Origin: Muscardinus avellanarius
Lineage: Eukaryota; Chordata; Mammalia; Rodentia; Gliridae
Length of the DNA stretch: 64,000 nt
Assembly (NCBI GenBank): GCA_963383645.1
Contig: OY726573.1
Location: 17,326,158 to 17,390,157 of the forward strand
Reading direction: 5' to 3'
The position numbers and the translations under genes were made by a program. Under the pieces are notes generated by a model. It saw only the letters and a program-made list of their open reading frames with translations, did no database searches and had not been told where the DNA came from. The stretch's first letter is position 1. Each line of letters starts with the position of its first letter. Of this stretch, positions 47,330-59,954 are shown in pieces.

Positions 47330-47512
47330 GCTAGTTTAGAAAAAAATAGCCAGAACTGCACTGCTGCAAGCTTAAACAAAGTTTATTATTACAAGATAGA
47401 AAGAAGGAACAGAACAATCAAAGCACTATATCAGAGGGACGCAGTGGAGTTCCTTGAAAGTAAGACACGGAGGTCTCTGAACCCATAACATTTTTTATAA
47501 GAAATCATTATC
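47330..47512 (-). mobile_element. Probable minus-strand LTR (R-U5 part)
   Basis: On the minus strand a TATAAAAAAT-like box near 47500 is followed by AATAAACTTTG at 47377-47387, spaced as in an LTR. Upstream parts may continue at 47745-47862 and 48051-48230, between SINEs. Confidence 0.4.
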
Positions 47513-47513
47513 A

Positions 47514-48965
47514 GCCAGGCGTGGTGGCGCAGTCTTGTAATCCCAGTACTTAGGAGGCTGAGACAGGAGGATCGCACAGGTTCAAAGCCAGCCTCAGCTG
47601 CTTAGTGAGGTTCTCAGCAACTTGGTGAGACCCTGTTTCCAAAAAATAGAAAATGGGCCTGAGAGTATAGCCCGAAGGTAGGAAGCCTCTAGGTTCCATC
47701 CCCAGCACCACCACAATCATCATCATCATCATCATCCATTATCTTCTTCCTCCCATCTTCTTAGTCAATAGTCCTCTTTTCCCACCAAAAGCAGGTGCAG
47801 GCCTGCCAGGTATCTCTGCTGTATAAGCCTTTTCTGTTAGATCACTGATCAAAATGTGTTACTTAGCCGTGCGCGGTGGCACACGCTCGTAATCCCCGCG
47901 CTTGGGAGGCAGAGACAGGAGGATCAGGCAAGTTCGAAGCCAGCCACGCTGGCTTAGGAGACCCTGTTTCCAAATAAAAAAGTATAAAATAGGTCTGGGA
48001 GTGTAGCCCGGAGGTAGAAGGGTTTCCAGGAACCCCAGTACCACCAAAAAAACAAAAAAGTGTTACTTGGTTAGCAAGGTCAGGGGCTGCATGATAGAAG
48101 CTTGCTTTGTTTTTGGTTTAATTTTTATTCTTAAAGTTTAAAGCATATATTGACAAGTTGGTAAGTTCTCAGTTTTTCCTTATCTTTGTCTGTTAGAAGT
48201 TACTATGTTGAAAACTTTGTTTGTTTGTTTGTTGGTTGGTTGGTACTGAGGATGGAACCCAGGGGCATTCAACCTCTGAGCTACACCCCCAGCCCTATTT
48301 TTTATTCTTTATTTTGAAACAGGGTCTCACTGAGTTGCAGAGGGCCTCACTAAGTAGCTGAGGCTGTCTGCGAACTTTGATCTTCCAGTCTCAGCCTCCC
48401 AAATGCTGAGATTACAAGTGTGCGCCACCACGCCTGGCTTGAAAACTTGTTTTATAATAAAAAAAAGAAAAGAGACAGAATGTAGTCTTTTAAAGTATGG
48501 AGGTTTGGGGAGCTATAACTATCTTGTGTTATTAGTAATTAATATCAGGTTAATATAGCTTGTTTTTTATCTTTTAACTTTTGTCTAAACTGTTGTGAGA
48601 GTCTCTATAATTCTTTTCCTAACTGTGGGTGTCTGTGTTTTAATATTCAGTGTTCAGCTGAGCTAAAAGGCAACTTTTAGCTGACCAAGGTCAACCCTGG
48701 TGGCAGCCTTTGGCTGACAGCTTAGAGACAGAGAAATAGATTTTATTGGTTTTTTTTGTGTGTGTGTGGGTCTGGGGATGGAACTCAGAGGTATTTGACC
48801 TCCGAGCTACACCCCCTGCCCTATTTTTTATTCTTTATTTTGAAACAGGGTCTCACTGAGTTGCGGAGGGCCTCACTAAGTAGCTGAGGCTGACCGTGAA
48901 CCACGATCCTCCAGTCTCAGCCTCCCAAATGCTGGGATTACAAGCGTGTACCACCACGCCCGGCT
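47514..48965. repeat. Four SINEs with clear target duplications
   Basis: Plus copies at 47514-47715 (then CAT repeats) and 47866-48050 (shortened type, flanked by GTGTTACTT). Minus copies at 48240-48438 (flanked by GAAAACTT) and 48765-48965 (CTGCCC/CAGACCC type, flanked by GATTTTATTG). Confidence 0.85.
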
Positions 48966-49324
48966 GGATTTTATTGTTTTCCCTAAGTATGAAAACTTGT
49001 TCTTATTAGCAACTGCCCTTATTAGCAATCGGTACAGGTTCAATCCCTATCACCAAGCCCCAAGGTCCTAAGACCAATGAATCACATCACACACAATTTG
49101 TGTCTTTCCACAATGCCACAGGTTTATTCAATATTCAAAAGTCTAAGTAAAGTTCTAAAAAATTACCAGGAAATTATGTAAGTAAAGTAAGCTAAGTTCT
49201 AGGCTGGGATGCTGGGTGGCTGCTTTGCCAAAACCAGTTAGCAATGAATGAACATCAAGCAATATACTTCTCACTAGCAAATTTAACAATTTAGGTTGAA
49301 CAAATATAATATATATATATTCCG

Positions 49325-50270
49325 GTTCTAGGTATTGAACAGGGGCATTCTACCTCTGAGCTACACCCCGAGTCCTATTTTTTTAATTTTTTATGGATTT
49401 ATTGATTTATTTTTGCGGTACTAGGGATGGAACCCAGAGGCATTCTACCTCTGAGCTACACCCCCAGCCATATTTTTTTTTGTGTGTGTGTGGTACTGGG
49501 GGTAGAACCCAGGGGCTTTCTACCTCTGGACTACACTCCCAAACCTATTTTATATTTTATTTGGAAACAGGGTCTCACTAAGTTGCTGAGAACCTCACTA
49601 AGTAGCTGAGGCTGACTTCGAACGTGTGCAATCCTCCTGTCTCAGCCTCCCAAGCGCAGGGATTACAAGCGTGCGCTACCATGCCCGGCCCCAGCCCTAT
49701 TTTTTATTCTTTTTATTTTGTTTTGGTGATACTGGGGGCGGAACCCAGGGGCTTTCTATCTCCGGGCAATACTCCCAGACCTATAATTTTTTTTTTTTTT
49801 TTTTTTTTTGGTGGTACTGGGGGTGGAACCCAGAGGCTTTCTACCTCCAGGCTATACTCCCAGACCTAGTTTTATATTTTATTTGGAAACAGGGTCTCAC
49901 TAAGTTGCTGAGAACCTCACTAAGTAGCTGAGGCTGGCTTTGAACCTGTGCGATCCTCCTGTCTCAGCCTCCCAGGCGCGGGGATTATAAGCGTGCGGCC
50001 CCAGGCCCAGCTTTATTCTTTTTATTTTGAAACAGGGTCTCACTGAGTTGCAAAGGGCCTCACTAAGTAGTAGCTGAGGCTGTCTTTAAACTGCAATCTT
50101 CTGGCCTCAGCCTCCCAAATTCTGGGATTACAAGCGTGCGCCGCCACGCCCGGCTCCGAGTCCTATTTTTTATCTTTTATTTTGAAACAAGGTCTTCCTA
50201 AGTTGTGGAGGGCCTCACTCAGTAGCTGAGGCTGGCCATGAACCTGAGATCCTCCTGTCTCAGCCTTCTT
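49325..50270 (-). repeat. Minus-strand SINE stack
   Basis: Partial copies at 49325-49380 and 49415-49480, full copies at 49495-49690 and 49808-50010, and pieces at 49690-49780, 50010-50155 and 50158-50270. Repeated CCCGGCCCCAGCCCTATTTT-like joints show insertion into each other's linkers. Confidence 0.75.
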
Positions 50271-50574
50271 AAACTTAAGAGCACTCAAATAATCCATAAA
50301 TAGTACAATTCAAACAAGCAAGGAATAGAGAATAACGGGCCAAGTCCGGGAATGGAAGAGGAGCTTCAGGAGTTGGTTGGAAGCTGAGCGGCCAGAATCC
50401 TCCGTGAGAAGTTCCACTGATCCTCATTCAGCAGAAAGGGCAGGACCAGAGCAAGTCTCAGGATCGGAGTCCGGCACAGAGGCGGACTGCCGCATAAACA
50501 AAGCTCAGCACACTGCTCATAGGAAATCTAGGGTCCTTTATAAGGCCCTCTGGGAGTTTTCCATTGTCTTGTGT

Positions 50575-50782
50575 GTGTGTGTATGTGTGTGGTACTGGGG
50601 ATGGAACCCAGGGGCATTCTAGCTCCAAACTACACCCTCAACCCTCTTTTTTATTCTTTATTTTGGGTCTCACTGAGTTGCAAAGGGCCTCACTAAGTAG
50701 CTGAGGCTGTCCAAGAACAGGGATCCTCCTGTCTCAGCCTCCCAAACGCTGGGATTACAAGTGTGCGCCACCACGCCCGGCT
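50575..50782 (-). repeat. B1-dID SINE with 15-bp target duplication
   Basis: A full minus copy with TG-rich tail. GTTTTCCATTGTCTT occurs directly before it (from about 50551) and after it (from 50783). Confidence 0.9.
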
Positions 50783-50999
50783 GTTTTCCATTGTCTTTAG
50801 CAAACTCATCCAGTTTTATGGAAACTGCCAGACTCTTATCATCAGATAAGATATTGATGACAGAACTCCATCAGATGTTATCAGCTGTAGCACAGAAGTG
50901 CTGATCTGAGCCCCATGTACAGACAAGTTTCAGAAGTTATATGCTGGCATGTTAAAACAGATTATCTATGAGTTCCTAAAATTTGTTTTATATCCCATG

Positions 51000-51306
51000 C
51001 TCTATACAGGTATAGCTCAGAGGTAGAATGCCCCTGGGTTTGACCCCTAGCACCAAAATAGATATATAAAGGCTACAGATGGCCGGGGATGGTAGTGCAC
51101 ATCAGTTATTTCATTACTTGGAAGGCTGAGATAGGAGGGTCGCAGGTTCACGGCCAGCCTCAGCGGGCCCTCCACAACTTAGTGAGACCCTGTTTCAAGA
51201 TAAAGAATAAAAAATTGGGCTGGTGGTGTAGCTCAGCCTCTCAAGTACTGGGATTACAAGTGTGTGCTACCATACCTGGCTACTATACACTTTTCTTTCT
51301 TTTTTA

Positions 51307-51353
<47 letters not shown>

Positions 51354-51760
51354 TACTGGGGATGGAACCCTGGGACACTCTACCTCCGGCCTATACCCCC
51401 AGCCTTATGTTTATTCTTTACTTTTTTTTTTTTTTTTTTTTTGGTGGTACTGGGGTTTCTGGAAGCCCTTCTACCTCCGGGCTACACTCCCAGACCTATT
51501 TTTTATATTTTTATTTGGAAACAGGGTCTCTTAAACCAGCGCGACTGGCTTCGAACCTGCGCGATCCTCCAGTCTCGCCTCCCAAGCGCGGGGATTACAA
51601 GCGCGCGCCACCACACCCCGCTAGTCTTTACTTTTGAAACAGGGTCTCATTAGTTGCAAAGTGCCTCAGTAGCTGAGGCTGTCCACAAACTCGGATCCTC
51701 CTGTCTCAGACTCCCAAATGCTGAGATTACAAATGTGCACCACCACACCCGGCTATGTAC
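51000..51760. repeat. SINE cluster
   Basis: Plus ID tail 51005-51060, plus copy 51080-51240 joined directly to a minus fragment (51235-51290). A minus copy (51352-51420 and 51620-51755) is split by a minus shortened copy at 51440-51620. (TG)n lies at 51309-51352. Confidence 0.8.
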
Positions 51761-51772
51761 TTTTAAAAAAAT

Positions 51773-52169
51773 TGTAAATCTCGGGTTTTGTTGTATGCAG
51801 GTTTAGCAAGAAATGAGAAATTTGAGGGTCCAAGGGGAAGTGCCCATTGAAGCCTTTATTAACTGGACAGCGGCGTTGCCCTCAGTCTAGAAATCTGACC
51901 CGAGGGGCACGCTGTCTGCCGGGAGAGGGACTTATATAGGAGAAGGAAAAGGGAGAGACGAAAAAACGCACGCAGGTGGCCTTGAGATGAGCCAGAGCAA
52001 GCACGCCATCTTGCAGAAGCAGAACTGGCGGTTATCTATATCTCATTTGGCAAGAGCTTAATGTCCCAGCACAATTTACTTTGTGAGGTGGGAAAGAAAG
52101 GGAGGAGGCTGTAAGTGAAAAGGTGTAGAATGGCTGACAGAAACTAAATGGGGTTACTTTTCTATTACA
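51773..52169 (-). mobile_element. Solo LTR, minus strand
   Basis: Ends form a short inverted repeat: TGTAAATC at 51773 and TATTACA ending at 52169. On the minus strand, TATATAAGTCCC (near 51935) is followed by AATAAAGGCTTC (near 51860) with typical LTR spacing. Length is 397 bp. No clear target duplication is visible, and the family is not recognised. Confidence 0.6.
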
Positions 52170-53032
52170 TTTGGTTCAGGCACACAAATCTGTGGAGTAA
52201 TCTTAAACTTAGCCACTTAACACAGAGTATTATAGTTTATTCCTTGTGGTTAAGAATATAGCCAGTACAATTTCCAGTTTGGGGAGTTTGGTATTTCCTG
52301 CAAAGCCTAATACTTTACCAATACTTGTAAATGTTTTATTAACATTGAAAAAGTCGTGTCGCCACAGTTTGCCCAGCAGGTCCTCCGCCGTCACCCAGCC
52401 TGTTTACCCCGCCTTCGCAGACTGTCTCAGCACAGGGCCGAGAGCGCCCCCAGTGGCGGACCTCAGACACTGCACACAATTTGGCGTGCTTCAGAAATCT
52501 ATTAACCTTCTGGCCGAATCTGATGGTTAATCTAGTTCCAGAAAAAAAAAAAAAAAAAAAAACAAATGGGAGAGTTTCTCCATCCCTACTAAATTTTACC
52601 GCTGTGTTCTTAACTACCCCTCCTGTACGTACTTAACATTTTATTAGCTGTGGTTGACAATTTGGAAAACAGCTTATTTGAAGAAAAGAAGATAACAGCT
52701 TATTTAAAGAAAATAAGGTCTCTAATTTGGGGAAGCTAAGAAGTAATGGGGATTCCAGAGGAGCGTCAGATAATGGAAGAGGAACCTCAGTAGAGCCAGG
52801 GAGATGGTCTAAGGGAGGTGGAGGAGGAAGGAAGGTTCGCTGAAGGAATTACTACCATCAGCTATGCGTACATTTGTGAAAATACCAATATCAATCTCAG
52901 TACTCTGTATGGGGAGGCGGGGGGGAGGACACCAAGTGGTGTGTGGGTGTCACTGTCAATAGTTTACATTATTATGTGAGACTGCAATGCACAATTAAGA
53001 GCATATAAAAAAAATAAAGGCTTTTTTTTTTT
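52170..53032. other. Unassigned stretch with a poly-A junction
   Basis: No SINE or gene is recognised. A GC-richer segment at about 52352-52540 ends in an A20 run (52542-52561), suggesting a small retroposed piece of unknown origin. The rest is AT-rich. Confidence 0.4.
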
Positions 53033-53796
53033 TGCGGTACTGGGGGTGGAACCCAGGGGGGCTTTCTACCTCCGGGCTATACTCCCAGACCTATTTTTTA
53101 GACTTTTTTAGGAAACAGGGTATCACTATGTTCCGAGAGCCTCACTAAGTAGCTGAGGCTGGCTTCAAACCTGCAAGCGATCCTCCTGTCTCAGCCTCCC
53201 AAGCGCGGGGATTACAAGCGTGCGCCACCACGTCCAGCTAAAAAATAAAGGCTTTTGCCGGGTGTGGTGGTGCGCGCTTGTAATCCCCGCGCTTGGGAGG
53301 CTGAGATAGGAGGATCGCGCAGGTTCGAAGCCAGCCGCGCTGGCTTAAGAGACTCTGTTTCCACATAAAAATGTTAAAAAAAATAGGTCTGGGAGTGTAG
53401 CCCGTGGGAGTGTATACCGGAGGTAGAAGGGCTTCCAGGAACCCCAGTACCACCAAAAAAATATAATAATAATAATAAAAAAATAAAAAATAAAGGCTTT
53501 TAAAATCCAATTTCAGTCAGATATGGTGGCACACGCTTGTAATCCCCAATACTTGGGAAGCTAAGATAGGAGGATCACAGGTTTGAAGCCAGCCTTAACT
53601 ACTTAGTGAGATCCTGTTTCAAAATAAAGAATAAGGGCACACGCTTGTAATCCCAGCACTTGGGAGCCGAGGCAGGAAGATCGGATCACACAGTTTTAAG
53701 CCAGCCTTAGCTACTTAGTGAGGCTCGCAGCAACTCAGTGAGACGCTGTTTCAAAATAAAATATAAAATAGGTCAGGGGTGTATCACACACACACA

Positions 53797-53831
<35 letters not shown>

Positions 53832-53901
53832 AACCCTTACCAATTCAGGGCGAGTTACTTCTGTAATTTTATTTATTTATATTTATTTATTTATTTATTT
53901 A

Positions 53902-53942
<41 letters not shown>

Positions 53943-55209
53943 GTACTGAGGGTGGATCCCAGAGGCTGGTTTTCTACCTCTAGGCTATACTCCCAGACCT
54001 ATTTTAATTTCATTTGGAAACAGGGTCTCACTGAGTTGCTGAGAGCCTCACTAAGTAGCTGAGGCTGGCTTCGAACCTATGTGATCCTCCTGTCTCAGCC
54101 TCCCAGGCGCGGGAATTACAAGCGTGAGCCACCACACCCGGCTACTTCTGTAATTTTATTTTAATATTTATTTATTTGTTTATTTATTTATTTATTTATT
54201 TATTTCAGTACTGGGGATGGAAGCCAGGGGCATTCTACCTCTAAGCTACACCCCCAGCCCTATTTTTTATTCTTTATTTTTGAAACAGGGTCCCACTGAG
54301 TTGCGAAGGGCCTCACTAAGTGGCTGAGGCTGTCCGCGAACCGCTCTCTCAGACTTTCAAATGCTGGGATGACAAGCGTGCGCCACCACGCCGGGCTACT
54401 TCGGTAATTTTATAATCGAATTCTTTGTATGTTGAGTTTGGGTCACAATTACCTCTAAATTGTAAGGAGGTGATACAGTAGGCCGGTGGTAAAAATGTTT
54501 TATGCACTTTTTTTGGGTGTATGACATATTTTAAACACACACAATAACCGAATGGAAAGGAAAAAACAAAAAACAAAATAAAGAATAAACTGGGCGCACA
54601 ATGTAATCCCAGCATTTGGAAGGCTAAGATAGAAGGATCTGGGTTCACAAACAGCCTCAGCTACCTTTGTAACTCAGTGAGTCCCTGTTTCAAAATAAAG
54701 AATAAAAAATAGGACTGGGGTATAGCCCAGAGGTAGAATACCGCTCTCAGTACCATAGAAAATAAAATAAAATCTCATTTCTATCTGGGCATGGTGGCGC
54801 ATGACTGTAACCTTGGTATCTGGGAGACTGAGACAGGAGGATCACAGGTTCAAGGACAGCCTCAGCAAGTAGTGAGACTCTCATCAACCTAACAACACTA
54901 TGTTTCCAAATAAAAGTAAAATAAGACGGGCAAGGTGGTGCATGCTTGTAATCTCAGCATTTGGGAGGCTGAGACTGTAGGCTCACAGTTCACGAACAGC
55001 CTCAGCTACTTAATGAGGCCCTCCAAAATTTAGTGAAACCCTGTTTCAAAATAAAGAATTAAAAAAACAGGGGAAGGGGTGTAGCTTGGAGGTCAAATGC
55101 CCCTGGGTTCCATCTCCAGACCCGCAAAATAAAATAAAATAAAATAATAATAATAAAATAGAGCTGAGGGTGTGGCTCAGGGGTAGAACTCTCCTGAGTT
55201 CAATCCCCT

Positions 55210-55258
<49 letters not shown>
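53033..55258. repeat. SINE and microsatellite cluster
   Basis: Minus copies at 53033-53240, 53940-54145 and 54206-54400; plus copies at 53258-53455 (shortened), 53518-53640, 53640-53780, 54590-54755, 54785-54920 and 54926-55130; ID tail 55155-55215. Tails include (CA)n 53784-53811, (TTTA)n/(TG)n 53864-53940, (TTTA)n 54160-54204 and (CA)n 55213-55257. Bases 54400-54590 are unassigned. Confidence 0.8.
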
Positions 55259-55259
<1 letters not shown>

Positions 55260-55384
55260 ATCCGATTTCTAATATTAAGAAAGCCCTACCCTTCTTCCCA
55301 ACTCTCCTATTAAACTTTTTACCCACCCCATTTTTATTTATTTATTTATTTATTTATTTGTTTGTTTGTTTGTTTGTTTATTGG

Positions 55385-56960
55385 TGGTACTGGGGGTGGA
55401 ACCCAGAGGCTTTCTACCTCCGGGCTATATTCCCAGACCTATTTTATGTTTTATTTGGAAACAGGGTCACACTAAGTTGCTGAGAGCCTCACTAAATAGC
55501 TGAGGCTGGCTTCAAACCTGTGCGATCCTCCTGTCTCAGCCTCCCAAGCGCGGGGATTACAAGCCTGCGCCACCACTCCTGGCAACCCACCCCAGTTTTA
55601 AGAATCTTCAACATACAATTAGAACTTTTTTGCTTGGTTTAAAAAATTTATGTTCTCCATTTATGAGATAAAAGTTCAATAAACGTCCCTTGAATGCAAG
55701 CTCCAAGAAGATGGAGACTTTATTTATTTATTTTATTTTTTATTTTTTATTTTTTTGCAGTACTGAGGATGGATCTCAGGGGCATTCTACTTCCAAGCTA
55801 CACCCCCAGCCCTATTTTTTATTCTTTATTTTGAAACAAGGTCTCACTAAGATGTGGACAGCCTCACTAATTTGCTGAGGCTGCCGGTGAACCTGATATC
55901 CTCCTGTCTCAGTGCCCAAGTACTGGGATTACATGTGTGTGCCACCACGCCCGGCAGGATGGAGACTTTATGCTTTATCCTGATGTGTTTACTGCTGATG
56001 TAGTACTTACTGGTTCCATCAAAGGGCCTTGCTCACGTCACAATCAATAAGTTTTTGTTGAATGACCTGTTAATTAATCAATGAACCCTATTATCATTTA
56101 GATTATCTAAACCTTTGTACCATAGAATTTCCTTACAGTTTCCTACTATCATTATAGTGTGTGTGTGTGTGTGTGTGTGTGTACCCAGGGGCATTCTACC
56201 TCTGAGCTACACTCCCCACCCCTACTTTATTTTTTTATTTGGAAACAGGATTTCACTAAGTTGCTAATAGACTCAGTAAATTGCAATACTGGCCAAGCAT
56301 GACGGCTCATGTTTGTAATCCCAGTGCTTGGGGGTCTGAGACAGGAAGACACCAGCAGCCTCTGCAACTTGTGAGGCCTTCTGTAACTTAGTAAGACCTT
56401 GTTTCAAAATAAAGAGAATAAAAAATAGGGCTGGGAGTGTAGCTCAGAGGTAGAATGCCCCTGGATGGTTCAATCCCCTGTTCTGAAAAAAAAAAAAAAA
56501 ATTGCTGAGGCTGGCCTTGAACCTGTGATCCACCTGTCTCAGCCTCCCAAGTACTGAGATTATTTGGGAGTGTGTCACCACACCCAGCCCACTATTATAT
56601 TTTTGACAGTTTCCTAATCTATTTCTATTTGGCATTAAATATTTCAGTAGTATATGATTTAGTGCCTTTTATAGCTATTCATTAATCATTGTAAATATAC
56701 CCCATATCAGTGCAAAATGACTATTTAACAAAATGCTGTTTATAACATAAGGTTTGAAGCCGGGCGTGGTGGCACACACTTGTAATCCCAGCATTTGGGA
56801 GGCTGAGACAGGAGGATCCCTAATCTTGGACAGCCTCAGCTACTTATTGAGGCCCTTTGCAACTCAGCAAGACCCTGTTTCAAAATAAAGAATAAAAAAT
56901 AGGGCTGAGGGTGTATCTTGGGGGTAGAATACCCCTGGGTTGCATCCCCAGTACCGCAAA
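55385..56960. repeat. SINE cluster
   Basis: Minus copies at 55385-55585 (preceded by TTTA/TTTG repeats) and 55758-55960. A minus copy at 56185-56280 and 56500-56590 is split by a plus copy at 56290-56490. A plus copy lies at 56757-56960. Short unassigned pieces lie at 55590-55735, 55965-56180 and 56590-56756. Confidence 0.75.
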
Positions 56961-57052
56961 AAAAAAGATATGGTTTTGTTTTATTATGTCTTTATTATTT
57001 TGAATAAGCAACATATAATAAGAATAAATTTTTAAGTATTTTATTGGTAGAG

Positions 57053-57255
57053 CTGGGTGTGGTGGCACATGCTTGTATCCCAGTACTTGGGAGCCTGAGA
57101 CAGGAGGATCGCATGTTCAAAGCCAGCCCCCACAGCTTAGTGAGGTTCTCAGCAACTTAGCTAGACCCTGTTTCCAAATAAAATATAAAATAGGTCTGGA
57201 GGTGTAGCATGGAGGTAGAAGGTCCCCGGGTTCCATTCCATAGTACCAAAAAAAT
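57053..57255 (+). repeat. B1-dID SINE beside an L1
   Basis: A plus copy with the AAATAAAATATAAAATAGG linker, abutting the 3' end of a minus-strand L1. Confidence 0.8.
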
Positions 57256-57261
57256 ATATAT

Positions 57262-57830
57262 AAATTTTTGGTACATTGTAATCATACATCTTAATGGAGT
57301 ACAAGATGGTGGAGGTATACATGCACACATCACTCGTTTAGCCCTTCCCTAATTTCCGTCCCATTCCCTCCTCCTCCCTCTTTCTCATGTTTGGCTTAGT
57401 GATCCACTTTGATATGTTTATTAGCGTACATCATGTACACTCTGGAGTTTCCCTCTTCCCCCTCCCAGCCCCCTCAGTCAGGTCGCCTTATTTGCTCATC
57501 TGTGGTTTCTCCTTCTTCGTCTTGAGTTCCTCCCATGACCTTTTTCTCCCTGGCTTCCTCATATGAGGGAGAACATCCAATTTTTTTTTGTGACTGACTA
57601 ATCTCACTTAGCATAATGTTCTCCAGTTCCATCTATTTCCCCACAAGTGACATAATTTTGTTTGTCTTTATGGCTGAGTAAAATTCCATTGTGTGCACAT
57701 CCCAAAGTTTTGTAATCCATTTATCTGGTGATAGACAACTTGGCTGGTTCCACAGTTTGGCAATTGTGAATTGTGCAGCTATGAACATTAGTTTGGTAGT
57801 TTTATAATAATAAAATTTTAAAGGTGCAAA
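57262..57830 (-). mobile_element. 5'-truncated LINE-1 3' end
   Basis: On the minus strand, bases 57800-57640 encode a peptide with FTIAKLWNQP and MEFYSAIKTN, the known C-terminal end of L1 ORF2. A stop follows MSLVGK, earlier than in intact copies. The remainder to 57262 is L1 3' UTR-like. L1 supplies the reverse transcriptase that moves SINEs; this copy is dead by truncation. Confidence 0.85.
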
Positions 57831-57939
57831 AGGGAAAGTAATCTTTCTTCCTTTCTTCTCTGCTATCACTCAGTCTCCCTTCTCTGAAGCAAAAACTGCT
57901 GATAGAATTTTTTTGATTACCTCAAGTTGGAAAGTTTTG

Positions 57940-58398
57940 TGTGTGTGTGGCACTGCGGATTGAACCCAGAGGTATTCTTCTACCTCTGAGCTCTACATTC
58001 CCAGCTCGATTTTATTTTTATTTGGAAACAGGGTCTCGCCAGGTTGATAAAGTTTCATTATTCACTGAGGCTATCCTCAAACCTTTGATTCTCCTGTCTC
58101 AGCCTCCCAAGTACTCAAAAACATTTTAATGTTTTATTTCATTTTTAGTACTGGGAACTAAAGCCAAGGATGTTTTACCTCCAAGCTATTACCCCAGCCT
58201 TCCCCCCTTTTTTTTTATGGTACTAGAGATTGAACCCAGAGGTATTCTACCTCTGAGCTACATGCCAGCTTTTCTTTTCTCTTCTTTTCTTTCTTTCTTC
58301 TTTTTAAAACATGTTGAGAGTCTCACTAAATTGCTGAGTCTGGTCTTAAATCTGTGATCCTCCTGTCTTAGCCTCCCAAGTACTGGAATGCTGGGCAT

Positions 58399-58449
<51 letters not shown>

Positions 58450-58521
58450 ATTGGCAGCGATGGGTTTGAGCCAGTATTGATAGCTATTAAAGGGTATATA
58501 TATATATATATATATTTGTTT

Positions 58522-58572
<51 letters not shown>

Positions 58573-58865
58573 TTTTGTGGGTCTGGGGAAGGAACCCAGG
58601 GGCATTTGACCTCAGCCACACCCCCTTCTCTATTTTTTAAATTTATTTTTGAAACAGGGTCTCACTAAGTTGTAGATGGCCTCACTAAGTAGCTGAGGCT
58701 GTCTGCAAACCACGATCCTCTGATCTCAGCCTCCTGAATGCTGGGATTACAAACATGCGCCACCACGCCCGGCTCAAAACATATATATTTTTAATTTTTT
58801 TGCAGAACTGGGGATTGAACCCAGGGGCATTTTATTTCTGACTACACCCCCAGTCCTATTTTATA

Positions 58866-58912
<47 letters not shown>

Positions 58913-59412
58913 CCTGAGGATGGAACCCAGGGGCATTCTGCCTCCAAGCTATACCTCCAGCCCTAATTTTTATTCTTTATTTGGAAACAGGGTCTCAATG
59001 AGTTGCTAAGGGCCTCACTAAGGAGTAGCTGAGGCTGTTCTCAAACCGCAATCCTCCTGTCTCAGCCTCCCGAATGCTGGGATTACAAGTGTGTGCCACC
59101 ATGCCCGGCTCATCTTTTATTTTTTAAATTTGAACAGGGTCTCACTAGATTGCTTAGAGCCTTACTAAGTTTCCAAGCCAGGCCTCAAACCTGCAATCCC
59201 CCTGTCTTATACTCCTAGGTACTAAGATTACATTTTAATATCTTAATTAATTTTTATAGAGGGACATAAAATAAATATAATTTTTAGTACTAGGGATTCA
59301 CCCAGAAGCATTCTGTCACTGAGTTATATCCTTGGCCCTATTTTTTTTGTGTGTGGTACTAAACCCAGGGGCATTCTACCTCAAGCTGCATCCCCAGCCC
59401 TGTTTTTTATTT

Positions 59413-59469
<57 letters not shown>

Positions 59470-59825
59470 TTTTGCAGGTCTGGGGATAGAACCCAGGGGC
59501 ATTTGACCTCCAAGCTACACCCCCTGCCATATTTTTTATTCTTTATTTTGAAACAGGGTCTCACTGAGTTGCAAAGGGCCTCACTAAGAAAGTAGCTGAG
59601 GCTGTCTGCGAACCGCGATCCTCCGGTGTCAGCCTCACAAATGCTGGGGTTACAAGGTGTATCACCAAACCCGGTTCCTTGCCCTATTTTAATATTCATT
59701 TTGAAACAAGAGCTCATCAAGTTGCAGAGAGCCTCACTGTAAATTTCTGAGGTGATCTTTGAACCTGCGACCTTCTGCCTCAGCCTCTCAACTACTAGAA
59801 CTGCAAGTGTGCACAAGCGCGCCCA
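57940..59825 (-). repeat. Minus-strand SINE cluster with microsatellites
   Basis: Copies at 57950-58125, 58215-58275 with 58315-58395, 58578-58775, 58803-58865 with 58915-59110, 59120-59230, 59475-59680 and 59690-59825, with ID halves at 58150-58200, 59285-59335 and 59355-59410. Tracts: (TG)n 58400-58447, (TA)n 58496-58515, (TTTA)n 58520-58574, (TG)n 58867-58910 and (TA)n 59419-59451. Confidence 0.75.
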
Positions 59826-59954
59826 GGTTGGCCCCTATATCTGATACAATTAGTCATTTTATGCTTCCTGTTCTTTATGATTCATTGATGTATTACCTTC
59901 TGCTATATTGGCCCTAATCCAATACAACTGTTGCCCTTAGAAAAAGAGGATATC

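Larger units (their letters stand above)
48990..51000 (-). mobile_element. Probable old LTR, minus strand, broken by SINEs
   Basis: Non-SINE pieces at 50783-51000, 50281-50570 and 48990-49320 read, on the minus strand, like one element. CTTATAAAGG near 50540 could be its TATA box and TTGAATAAACCTGTGG near 49123 its polyadenylation signal. The family is not recognised. Confidence 0.35.

Noticed and set aside
52246..52530. 94-codon plus-strand frame
   Set aside because: No known similarity, no splice context; probably a chance frame in retroposed sequence.
57633..57869. 78-codon minus-strand frame
   Set aside because: It is the C-terminal end of L1 ORF2 in a truncated element.
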